Below, piece after piece: positions 49,444-59,682 of a DNA stretch of 64,000 nucleotides. Made by a program: the position numbers and the translations under genes. The notes under the pieces were generated by a model. The model was given only the letters and a program-made list of their open reading frames with translations. It was not told the origin of the DNA and did not search any database. Origin of the DNA: Gnetum montanum. Lineage: Eukaryota; Streptophyta; Gnetopsida; Gnetales; Gnetaceae. The stretch's first letter is position 1. Each line of letters starts with the position of its first letter. Where the stretch lies: contig MNCI01015911.1 of NCBI GenBank assembly GCA_015680685.1, forward strand, positions 1 through 64,000, given 5' to 3'.

Positions 49444-50893
49444 TGAGAAACCACCAAAATTTGCATGTCATAACCATTTCTTCATCATGTAGCCTTCACC
49501 GTATGAAACCCTAGGTAAAACTTCATTGTAAATGTCAAGATTGTAACACATGAGGAGCAATCTCACATATTTCATACTTTTGGGACTGAAAAATGCCTCA
49601 TAAGTGGTCAAAGTATTATTCTCCAAGTGAAAAAGGTCACATAATGTCTATATTTAGGCTTGGGAGCATCAAAAATGCCTTTTGCAATGCTCAAAATAGC
49701 AATTTGATGGGTTTTATGGGAGGTTTACACTTTTCTAATAATAAACACCTTTAGGAGGATAGATCTCACCTACCACCAACATGGAGGGATGTGGGTAACC
49801 TACTCCTAGCATGGAAGAACAGACCTCAACATGGAAAGGTAGACCTCAACGTGGAAGGATGTGGTGCCATTTATGCTCAATGTGGAAACTTCACCCCCAA
49901 TGTTAAGACTACACCACCAACATGAAGATTACATGCCCCTAGTATAGAAGCCACTTGCACTAGATTTCAACATTCCATGCACTTCAATGTTGACCATGTA
50001 CTCCAGCAAAGATGGCAAAAGGCCCAGTCTAGAAGATCTACCTCTAGCATAGATGGTATGCCCTAGTTAATATTTATAGTAAATGAAATGTCCATGGGGA
50101 TTTGACAATTTCCATACATAGTAACCCCTACCCCAAATTTGGACACCCATCCGACTTGTATGTTGCAAAAATTTACAACAATTTGTTAGCCAAATTACAG
50201 TCGAATTGCAGCCAATTTGCAGCCTTATTCATGGCTTAAAACCTATAAAATTTAAACCCCAAAACCATTTTTAGGTTCCAAAATTTGGCATTTTAAGAAT
50301 TATAACATTTTTGGCATTCAAGAACTCTTTCAAAACTTGTAGAATGTAGCTTCTTGGAGCCTTCTAACATGGACCCCTATAGCCTTGTTACCCCCTTGAG
50401 ATTTGTGGGTTTTTGATTTCTATGCTGCACTTCTAGGATCCCCAAATCCCAACGTGGAGCCACCTCCTAACAATGATCAACATTGTAGATCTAGAGAAAT
50501 AGTAGACCAAGTTTGATAACATTGGAAGTGGTTGATTATCTAGATTATGAAGTGGATCATATTGGCTTCAACACACTTTGAACCCCCATCCAAGTGAATC
50601 CCTTTACTCTTCCATGGACAACATTTATACACATCTCCTAAATTCATTCTTTATTTGTTCAATAAAGTATTAAAGATTTAATTTTGTATACAATTTGTGT
50701 TTGCTTCCTAATTTTTTTAGATTTGCATTCTGTTACATTATTCATTTTTGCATTTTGTAAGTCCTTAGGTGATTTTCCAGATCATCCTAGATACCCTGAA
50801 TCCTATTTTTTTGGAGTCCCTATGGATTTAGGCTTAAAGCTATATGTGTTGAGATTTTCAGTTCTCCAGCGATCAAATTTCTTAGTCACTACA
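49444..50893 (+). repeat. A2 3' LTR
   Basis: 1450 bp, starts TGAGAAACCACC and ends GTCACTACA. AATAAA at about 50661. The match to the 5' LTR is continuous but with many substitutions, so the insertion is not young. Confidence 0.87.
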
Positions 50894-50898
50894 AAAGG

Positions 50899-51780
50899 GA
50901 ATGGCAAAGTAAGTTTCCCTACCTTCTTCTCTTCAAATCTTCTTTGGATTTCTAAAAGTAATAAGTGAGCCATGTTTTCTTGAAATTTATCAATGAGGAT
51001 GACACTTCCTCTTGCAACATAGAGGGAAATTCTATTTAATCTCTTTGTGGAAAAAATATGATAAGTATTAATTTTGAAGTATATCTTTTCTTCAGTGGAC
51101 AACCCACTATATTCTTTGTTTGTTGGTCTATAAACCCGATATAATCACAACTTCTTTGCATCAGTGTTGGATCTTTTAGACATTTTTGTAATACTTGCTC
51201 TAACATTTGAAATATTTAGTGCCTTCATGATTGCTTCAACTAAATAGGAAACTATGATTCCTTCAATTTTGACATTAGCATCATCTTGTTTATTTTTCCA
51301 AAATTGATAAAGTTCCCCTAAATATCATTTACCACTACATGATAGTGTTAGCCAAATAGGATAGGCTTGTAATTACTCTTAGACATTGGTAGGTGAAAAA
51401 TCCATGAAGAGTTCAAAGTTCCATAATGACTATGGACATGAAGGACTTCTTCCAAATAGCTTGAAGACACTCGAAAATGTGAGGCACTATCCCTACTCTT
51501 GAGTTGGTGATACTTTAGCTTTAGCTTATGTGGAATGTCTTGTCATGAGTGTTTGCTGATGAATGTTGATGGCTTAAGCCTCTTACTCATCTTGTGGAGT
51601 ATGTTCTCTAACTTATCCCCTTCCTCTAGGTCTTTTACCCCTTTGTTGTGAGGGTCCTTCATCTAAGGATCTTTTAAGAGCCATCTGTAATCATAAAGGA
51701 TCCATTTAGGATTACCCAAGGATTTCAAATAAGTTCTTAACTATTCATAATCTTCTCTTGAGTTCTTGGATTCCATTAGA
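50899..51780 (-). pseudogene. Element C ORF, upstream part
   Basis: Minus-strand codons from about 51780 (start region) through 51100 to 50899 include VNDI, LVEAIMKALNISNVRASITK and then EEKIYFKINTYHIFSTKRLN, ISLYVARGSVILIDKFQENM and KVGKLTLPFPF. The last motif joins LIRRLCK on the far side of A2 at 42918. The joined pattern (a helical N-part ending LPFP.LI..LC) recalls the putative plant transposon protein domain. Frameshifts and stops occur above 51150. Confidence 0.5.
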
Positions 51781-51849
51781 ATTTATCCTTATTATTACCT
51801 TTTAGCTCTTATTATGATTGCAAAGTTAGAAAAATTTCAACAAGAGACT

Positions 51850-52311
51850 TATAACTATTGTATTTTCTTATGTATTATGAACAAGTTAGTTCTTTATGAC
51901 CTCTCACAATGGTTATTTCTTTATTTACATATGTTGTAATGGTTTTTTGAGAAGAATTTTTTAAGTTTACTTAGTTAAAATACAAATAGTTATTATAGTT
52001 CTTATCCTTGATATGTTCTTCTAGGTGTTAAAAAGTGTTTTCTCAAATCACACAACTATGCATAGCACTTTGCCCCACAACTAAGTTAATCATCCTTAGA
52101 TCAAGAGGGTTCAAAAATCATGCAAATTGAAGCTATGGTAAGGAAGTTTGGTTGCTAGAGGTTTAGAAAAATGTCATGAACTCTCCATGCATCAAATGAA
52201 AAGAATAAAAAAATTTCTAACTCCTCACACACATATATATAGATTTTTGTGGAGATGACATTATAACTATGATATCATAAAGGCTAATACATCATAGCTA
52301 CAATGTCATCA
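51850..52311 (-). repeat. Possible degraded family-B/D LTR
   Basis: On the plus strand the end GATATCATAAAGGCTAATAC, then CATCATAGCTAC and TGTCATCA resembles the end of the element C LTR (CATCATAGATATGATATCAC...TTATCA) and a TATA-like ATATATATAG is near 52236. If so, it is the 3' LTR of D2. The left border could not be set. Confidence 0.3.
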
Positions 52312-53990
52312 TTAAAAAAATTGAGATTTTGAGCATTTTCTGATAGATAAATCAAGTGAAATGAATAGTTTGGAAGATGTAGATGTGATTTAAAGGGTTA
52401 TTGAGTAAGGATGATACTGAAAATATGAAAATTTATCATTAAAAGTTATGAAAGAAGGAATCTTAGGCAAAGTAAGTTAATAAAGTCTATAGGATATGGT
52501 TGGTAGGAATTGTGATAAGTATGATCATATATAAGTATGTAGGAGAGTAAAATGATTTTTTAAGTGTTCTTGAGGCACAAGATGATGTGGAATTAATTAT
52601 TAAATATGAAGCACAAGAGTTATACAAGAGGGTCCTCTCTAAAGTAAGCTCTAGCCATTAGTTCCCTTGTATAACCACATCTACAAGTGTCTGTAGGCAC
52701 TCAAGGACTTGAAAGTAAAATATACTTGTCTTCCAAAACACATATGTTAGTACTACTTGAATTAGAAAATCAGACTATATTATACAAAATCATTAAAATA
52801 AAATTGTATATAATAGTGAGGTGGAATGAAAATAGTTAAGGGATTGTAGAAAATGGAACATGAGGTATCTAACCATAGGTATAATGAATTTTGTGTGTAA
52901 TATATGGTGAAAGTAATCATTAGCCCTTCTCTCTAAGATTCAAACCAAGTCCATACCACTTACTAGTGACATCACATTATATCATCTCAAAACTAAAAAC
53001 CACAAGACTACCACTACTATGAGAAGTATTACCACTTAGTAAAGAAGTTCAAGGAAGTAGTTTATTAATATCACATTTTACTTTTTTTAAAAGGATACTT
53101 GGCCATTGGATATAGGAGTGTCTTCAAGCATAGGTAACATATATTTCTAGCCCCATAACTAATGTGAGTCCAAGAAACCTTAAAATTCCTAAGAAGTTAC
53201 CTACCTTTAGGCATGGGTAACATGTCTTTCTAGTGGAACCCCCAAAAATTTTTATTTTGTACATTTATTAGGTTATTAATACATCAACCTTACCAAAGGA
53301 CTACCTTCAGGCATAAGTAACATGTCTTTCTAGTGACATGGTAAGGCAACACTTATTTTATACATTCTTTTTTCATTAGAAGTCAAGTAGATAATATAAC
53401 TTAACAACATGATAAGACTTATAGTAGCAACCTTAGAGAATCCATAAATACCTTGGATGTCACACCCTTTTTATTTCCACTTTCTTCTTTACTTTTCTAT
53501 CTAGGCATAATGATCACAGATTTATTTTAGTTTTATTGTGAAGAAAATTTCATTATGTCCATGTTAAGAATCTCTTATTATTAAAAACATGTGGATGGAT
53601 GATGTGGTCTCACTATATATAGAATTAGTCCTTCAATGATTTGATAACATAGAATGAAATTCACATGATTAGAATTACATCTTGTCTTATTCCTTTACAC
53701 TATATTAGAAAAATCAATAAAAATATGTACAAGAAAGATAATGAAAATTTATTAAAAAATTATAGGAATGAAAAAATGTAGAAAGAATTTAAAAGATATT
53801 AAAGAATGGAAAATGATTAAGAAATGGAAAAAGTATAAAAGAATGTAAAGATTGGTAAAAAAAAAGTAAAAAGGTAAAAGGTAGAATAATGTGTTCCTAA
53901 GTACCAAATTTGACACCCCCATGACTATCATGAGACGTGGATAATTGGAAGATGAAATGGATGGTAAACTACTTGGTAGATAAGGTAGAG
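52312..53990 (-). other. D2 3' noncoding block, related to family B
   Basis: Shared phrases with the B blocks: GGCATAGGTAACATATATTTCTAG-like text (53136, 53206, 53310), GGATGATGTGGTCTCACT (53598; compare GGATGAGGTGGTCTCATT at 32861) and motif 2 as CCCCCATG at 53916-53923. It lies directly downstream of the D2 integrase. The GGCATGGGTAACATGTCTTTCTAG-like phrase occurs three times within 200 bases. No coding sequence is supported. Confidence 0.6.
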
Positions 53991-54011
53991 TCCTTAAAAG
54001 AGGATATAAAG

Positions 54012-54700
54012 TCATAGTATGGCTTGACTTATTGAATATTGATAAGAATTAGCTTTTGTGGGATTGTTGGGTGATAGATCTACATGATGTGAGATTGATA
54101 TGTAGCATGAATGATGTAGGCCCTTCCCGTAAGGTTCAGAACTTAGCCTTTTGTGGAACATGACTAGGATTATAGTAGAGGACTTTATTACCTGACTTAA
54201 TAGACACTTGTCTAATTCTAGCGTCATGCCTACATTTGGAGTACTTTTGTGAATTTTTTTACTCACTTGACCTACTAATCAATTTTTTTTCTAAGAGATT
54301 AAGATTCATGAGGTGTTCTCTTTGAGCTAAGCTTAAATTAAGATCAAGTGTACTAACAATGGAAAGGATATTAAGTTCTACTTGAATCGGTAACTAGGCC
54401 ATTTATTGTAAACTAACTCATATGGGGAATATCCTATAGAAAGTTTTCAAGTTGATCTATATGCCCAAAGGGCATCGTTAAGTTTCTTACCTCAATCCTT
54501 CTTATAACAACTAACTATTTTAGTTAATATTCTTATGATTTCCTAGTTAGTCACTTCTATTTGACCATTTTCTTGGGGATGATATGGTGTAGCTAGTTTG
54601 CAATTCACGCCAAGTTGTTACATTAGATTTTTAAATGTAGCTTTCATAAAGTGAGTCAAAGCATAACTCAAGATGACATAGCATAAACAACCACACTTTC
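54012..54700 (-). pseudogene. D2 integrase, C-terminal part
   Basis: From 54700 downward the codons read CYVILSYALTHFMKATFKNL (where the family has SD.GTHF, so the catalytic aspartate is lost), then LATPYHPQENGQIEV, ALWAYRST, IGYSPYELVYNK and, near the end, KVLYYNPSHVP and SHHVDLSPNNPTKA. This is the second half of an Athila-like integrase. The first half lies at 60886-61380, beyond the inserted pararetrovirus. Stops are numerous. Confidence 0.85.
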
Positions 54701-54702
54701 TT

Positions 54703-55052
54703 TATAACACAAACAGGATGTTTACAGAGACTGTAAGGAATGCTTGCCCTGGAGCATGACGCATCACAGAACGATATCTCTTACAGGTAGGGAGAGAATG
54801 CTTTGTTCCTGAGCAAAGCGCATCAAGAAACAGATATCTTCTCCTTACAACTACTTGCAGAAAAAAACTCACACTTGCAGACTACTGACTTCTATCTATC
54901 TCCTTGATAGCTCTAATCTCTGATATATGATACTTCCTACACACACACTTATTTATAGGTTTTTACAATGGCCTTTCAATAATGGATGCCAACTGGGACG
55001 ATCTACTTTTGAAGATGCGGATCCACTTTAAGAGATTGTGGCAGACAACTTT
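54703..55052 (-). promoter_or_regulatory. Pararetroviral intergenic region, TATA box and leader start
   Basis: In viral sense a TATA box, CTATAAATAAG (54951-54961 region, TATAAAT at 54951-54957), follows ORF2 by about 95 bases. The transcript leader would run toward 54703. It holds an imperfect direct repeat (54733-54785 and 54787-54848, each with GATATC, GATGCG and GCATTC in the same order) and a short hairpin GCTTTG...CAAAGC (54801-54818). TGACGCATCA at 54757-54766 resembles an as-1-type TGACG box. No convincing tRNA-Met primer site (TGGTATCAGAGC) was found; only its core TATCAGAG is at 54918-54925, probably by chance. Confidence 0.6.
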
Positions 55053-56012
55053 TCAGCGTGATGGTCGACTGTTTGGACCAAAGTCGATACTATTTCCATC
55101 CGAATCGTCTGCATGATTGTGAAAATCCTCAGAGCTATAATCATATCGTCCAGGAGAATCATTAGGCGTGCTGTCCGTGCTATCATCAGACTCTTCTGAG
55201 TGCTCACCAACAAGATAAAGTTTAAGTTCCTTTCCGCCAGAGGCACGATAATCATCAATTCTGCGGTCCATATAATAAATCTCTAAAGTGTACGGGACTT
55301 TTAAATGGATGTGACAATGGTGCTGGATATCATAGGCATTGGCGGTGTACACATCTTGATAAAAAGCTTGCCCCCATGTGAGTTGCTAGTCTGTCCTTTT
55401 GGAAATGTAGGTAATGAGGAAATAGACTGGGTTGGATGACATGTGTAAAAAATTCCAAGCCATGTGATCAGGATTCCCATAGAACAGAAAATCACCCCGG
55501 TGACCATAGAGATCCGTACGAAGAGGACCAGGATAATTGGTTGGCAGATAAGAAGGGGAATGACCAAATTTAGCCCACCAAGACCAGAATAATTCATCAT
55601 TGTCTGGAGGTGCACTAAGGGGACTAAAAGAAATGCGATAGACATGAAAATCACTCGGCTGGTAATAAGGCCAGTTTAAACATTCAGTAGAATCCCAGTT
55701 TCAGAATTCAAGGTTGGTGAGGTTCACATCTGTGGCAAGGAAAAGGTAAGGAGCAGGAACTTGATCCCATTGAGTTCTTCTTGCAGGTAGAGGAAGGGCT
55801 GTAAAGACCTTCTGGGTAATGATGGCATCAGAATTTTGAGCTCTGGTTCTGTTACAGAAATCAGTCCATTGATTTTCAAACCTACTAGTTTCACTAAAAT
55901 ACTGGGGAAAACTGAGAAATCTTTCATTTGGCAAACTAGGACGTAACCTCCTTGAGGAACGAAGAGTCCATCCTTCGCTACAGAGTAATTCTGAAATAAA
56001 ACTAAAACTCAT
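55053..56012 (-). pseudogene. Pararetroviral ORF2, unknown function
   Basis: The ATG at 56012-56010 overlaps the end of ORF1 by 11 bases in another frame. The frame runs 320 codons to a TGA at 55055-55053 and is broken only by TGA at 55703-55701 and TAG at 55388-55386. Visible features: a basic N-terminal part (TLRSSRRLRPSLP), a Trp/Tyr/Pro-rich middle, and an acidic Ser/Asp-rich C-terminal tail (EESDDSTDSTPNDSPG). I see no enzyme motif and no clear similarity to the caulimovirus inclusion-body protein. Florendoviruses carry an ORF of unknown function in this place. The long conserved frame suggests it was under selection in the virus. Confidence 0.75.
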
Positions 56013-57282
56013 TAGTACTACTAGAGAGTTGGAACTCTCTAGTTAAGAAATCAGAAAGGCAATTTTTTGATCCTTCAATATATTCGCTATCAAATTCAAA
56101 ATTAGCTAAAAATAAACTCCAACGGATTAATCTAGTATGAGCAACTTTTGACAGATTTTTCGTTTGAAGATATTTGTCAAAATGTTTAAGATCACTACGG
56201 ATAGTAAAGTGTTGGGGTTGAAGAAACAAATGGAATTTCTCAACACCTTTTATAATAGCCAGTAATTCTTTATGAGAACTATGGTATTCCTGTTGTGTTG
56301 GATTAAGCTTACCAGAAGCATATCTACAAATGCGCACCGTTTGATTTTGTTCTTGCTTGAGTGTTGCTCCCCAGAAACATTCAGAGGCGTCTGTTTCTAA
56401 GATGAACTGTCCTTCACCTGGAAGAGCTAAAGGTGGTAAATGTTTACATTCTTCTTTAATTTTTTGAACGGCTTTCGTACAGGCATCTGTCCATGGTGGT
56501 GAATGTTTTTGTAATTGTTGATTTAGGAGGTCTCTTTCTTGTGCAAGATTTTTAAAGAAACTTGAAACATAATTGATACATCCGAGGAATCGTTGGATTT
56601 GGACTGTACCTTCTCGTTTATCAGGAAATTTAGTAATATTTTGAATAATATGGGGCTGAAGACGGATTATTCCGGTAGATATTTCTACACCAAGAAACTC
56701 AATATTAGATTTTCCTATTTTACATTTAGTGGGAGATAAAACCAATCCATTTTTATCTATAAGCTCACTAAAAACTCTTAAATGTTCTAAATGCTCTTTT
56801 ACAGATCTACTTAAAATAAGGATATCATCTATATATGCAAGAATGAAAGGAAAAGAATGGAAGATTGAATCCATCATTTTCTGAAAGATAGATGGAGCAG
56901 TTTTGATACCAAAAGGTAACACATTCCATTCATATAACCCTCCTGGAATGGTAAAGGCAGTCTTCCATCGATCAATTTCATTTACTTGTATTTGCCAGAA
57001 ACCAGATTTGAGATCAAATTTCGAATAGATGTTCGTATGAGGGAGTCATTGGAAAAGATCATCCTTATTTGGAATTGGATGTTGGACAGATTTAAGGATG
57101 TCATTCAATGGTTTGTAATTGACTACAAGCCGTTTTTTCCTGCGGACTAATTCAGCATGTTTGTTCACAAAGAAGGCTGCACATGCAAACATACTTTTGC
57201 TCGGACGAATAAGTTGCTTCGTTAATAAATCTTGGATTTCTTGTTCGCATTCTTGCCTAAGACTGGGAGGCATACCAATATG
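56002..57282 (-). pseudogene. ORF1 reverse transcriptase and RNase H
   Basis: RT blocks in order: SKSMFACAAFFVNKHAE, KRLVVNYKPLND, then TGA at 57048-57046, FDLKSGFWQIQV, LPFGIKTAPSIFQKMMD and the catalytic YIDD (56835-56824). RNase H follows with FILETDASECFWGATLKQE, SSHKELLAIIKGVEKFHLFL and a C-terminal FDSEYIEGSKNCLSDFLTR. Catalytic residues of both domains are readable. These would copy the pregenomic RNA into DNA. There is no integrase, as expected in Caulimoviridae. Confidence 0.92.
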
Positions 57283-57285
57283 CTA

Positions 57286-58461
57286 TGCCATTGATTTAAC
57301 TTGTACTCCATCTTTGAGATCTATTGAACACCAATGTTCCTTTTTAGTCCTAAAAATGGTGGGATCATTACTGGTGAACTTCATTAGATGGTTTGTGATT
57401 TCAGTAAACTGTGACTGTGCTTTTTCTATTTGGTTAATGATCCATATTTCTCTTTTTGGATTAACTCTTGGAGTTTTGTGGGTTGTGAAGTGTTGTCTTG
57501 CATTTATGCGTTCAAAACTATAAGGTCCTAAGGATATTAAGGTTCTGGTTATCCCTAAATTATAATGTTGTAAATTATCTGATCCTATTAAACAGTCATA
57601 AGACGGTAAAGGGAATTGACAAACTAAAAAATACTTAATAGTATTATCTAGCATTAAAATCGGTAACCTTGCCTATTTTCGTAATACCCTCTTTTGCGTA
57701 TTAAAGGAAATATGAGAAGGGTCCTTGTCTTCCCAGAAACATTGAGGAATTGTTTCTTCACGGGCTAAGGATACTTCTGCGCCTGTATCTAATAAACATC
57801 CTAACGAATATTTATGATATTTCGGCCATTTTACTGTTAGGGAACAAGCAGGTAGCGTTGGTCTTATACTATTTGTATTAACTTCTAAAATGACACTAAC
57901 CTGTTTAGATTCTTTCTCGTATTCTGCCTGTTGCCAGCTTTCTTCTAGGAGTTCTAGTTTTTCTATTTCATCAGAAGCAAGTTGGATAAATTTTTTAAGT
58001 TGTTTTATCCTATGTTGTCTCCATCTGGAAGTTTGAATCTCATAATGAACATGTTCCTGTTGGTTTTGTGGAGATTGAGACGGTTGAGGTGTTTCTTCTA
58101 CTTCCGTATCTGTATGAGAGTATGGTTGTTGGGAGTCCTGATAGAATCCTGCAGATTCTTCCATCATCTGTTTGTATGTGTTGATTTTGTTCCTTTTATC
58201 TTTTACTTTATGTCTATATGCTCTATATTTGTGTAGGTCATCAATAGGGACTTTTTGCCATTGCTTGTTTAACTGTCTTAGTTGGCTTTGCAAAAGCATA
58301 TAGGTTTGATCTTTGGTATAGAAATCATCTTCTTCCTCAGATACCTCATTCATGTAAACATGATACATATATCCAGAGGAATCTGTGTCATAATCATGAT
58401 CTCCTAGTTCACTAGGATAATCTGAAATATCTTCAAATTCCATACTACTCGAATATTGGTC
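57286..58461 (-). pseudogene. ORF1 linker and aspartic protease region
   Basis: The first 150 codons are Gln/Glu/Tyr-rich without a known motif. The protease is marked by LLDTGAEVSLA (DTG codons at 57789-57781) and, after the stop at 57675-57673, a second block LPSYDCLIGSDNL, corresponding to the hydrophobic-Gly motif of retropepsins. This enzyme would cleave the polyprotein. The catalytic DTG is intact but the domain is cut by the stop. Confidence 0.82.
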
Positions 58462-59634
58462 TTACGATTCTAGGTAGATATCCCCATTGGAAAAAGAGAG
58501 GTCAGAATCATAGGTTAAAAAGAAATCATCTTCAGTAAGCTTCATGGATTCGATAAAGTTAATGAGTTGAGGATGATTGTCTTTCTTAGGACATTGGTTT
58601 GAGTAATGTTTTCCTGAACAGATGAAACAACGAACTTCTTTATCTTTGTAAGCTCCTTGTTTTCGTTTAAACATACCTTTAAATGGTTTTTGTGGCCAAT
58701 TTTTTCTTTTGTGCCTTGGTTGATACTTAGGCTTCCATACTTTCCTTGGCTTTGGTTTTTGATGTGAGTGTCTAGATTTTGGTGGACATTCACAGGGATC
58801 CTTTTGTTGTTTTCTGTCCCTAATTAACTTACCAAAGTTATCTTCAGGACACATTTGTAAACAAAGATCTTTCCCTATTTGTTTTGTTAAAGATCCTACT
58901 AATTTTTGTGTTTTTTGTTGAACACATAAGTCTCTAGTAATTTTTTCTAGAAATTGGCGTATGGCACTGAAACTCATTTCTTCTAATTCCTTTTCTTCAT
59001 TTTGGAGTTGTGTTCGATAATAACTTGCAAATGGAGTAGGTAGACAACCTAATAGATATTCTTTGGCACGAATATCATGGATTAGTTTGCCATAATAGTA
59101 CCATTCTTCCATTATATCGAGAAAAGGAGACATGTCTTGTATTTTATGTAATCTAGCTCCATAAAATAACGTTCTATACATACTATCTCTATCTACTTTA
59201 TTGCCTAGAAATTCCTTAGTAATGGCATTTAAAAATATAATATGTGGATTATTTAATAACTTTTTTCTAACAGGTGCTTCAATAAAGTTCCACCATCTTT
59301 TGAGCATTCCTTCAAAATTTAGTGTAGCATTTAAGATGGCATGTTCATAGCTTTTCTTTTCTAAAACGATTTGTCTAACAATAAATCCACTAATTCGATC
59401 TATTTCTTTTTGTCGTTCTCTTGTAGATTTATTGTCCATACTGAAATAAGGAGGAGGCTTTTCAGATGTTTTTCTGATTTGCATGGCAGTTAAATCTTTT
59501 GGATCTTGAAAAATCATTCCTTGTTTTTGCAAAAGTTTCTTTTCTTCTTCATCCAGTGTTCCTTCACTACCTATATATAGGGTTTCATTATCTTCTTCGT
59601 TGGCATTAATTTTCTCTTCTTTTTCTTTTCCTTT
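58462..59634 (-). pseudogene. ORF1 coat protein region
   Basis: About 390 open codons. The first part is acidic, then follows the capsid-like core (MLKRWWNFIEAPVRKKLL; EFLGNKVDRDSMYRTLFYGA; EYLLGCLPTPFASYYRTQLQ), a basic Lys/Pro-rich stretch, and a zinc knuckle CFICSGKHYSNQC (about 58590-58632) for nucleic-acid binding. The knuckle has spacing C-2-C-3-H-4-C, one residue less than the usual C-2-C-4-H-4-C. The order core, basic stretch, knuckle is that of caulimovirid coat proteins. Ends at TAA 58464-58462. Confidence 0.85.
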
Positions 59635-59682
59635 TTAACTTGTAGGGATGGTGTGTACTGGTCTACGCCTTCTAGGTCTAGA

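Larger units (their letters stand above)
42924..50893 (+). mobile_element. A2: Tat-type gypsy with RT region deleted
   Basis: An element of about 8 kb (including 575 Ns) bounded by LTRs of about 1.4 kb and inserted in the ORF of element C. Internal order: leader, gap, gag (45440-47460), integrase (47467-48258), noncoding tail with a minisatellite, polypurine tract. Protease, RT and both RNase H domains are missing between gag and integrase. The integrase is close to that of A1. It cannot move alone. Confidence 0.88.

Noticed and set aside
54918-54925. TATCAGAG as viral tRNA-Met primer site
   Set aside because: Only the eight-base core matches, the flanking bases do not, and it lies about 30 bases after the TATA box, too close to the expected transcript start for a caulimovirid primer site.
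57119-58236. Plus-strand open frames opposite the viral polyprotein
   Set aside because: They are shadows of the minus-strand RT and protease regions; the minus frame has clear catalytic motifs and the plus frames do not.
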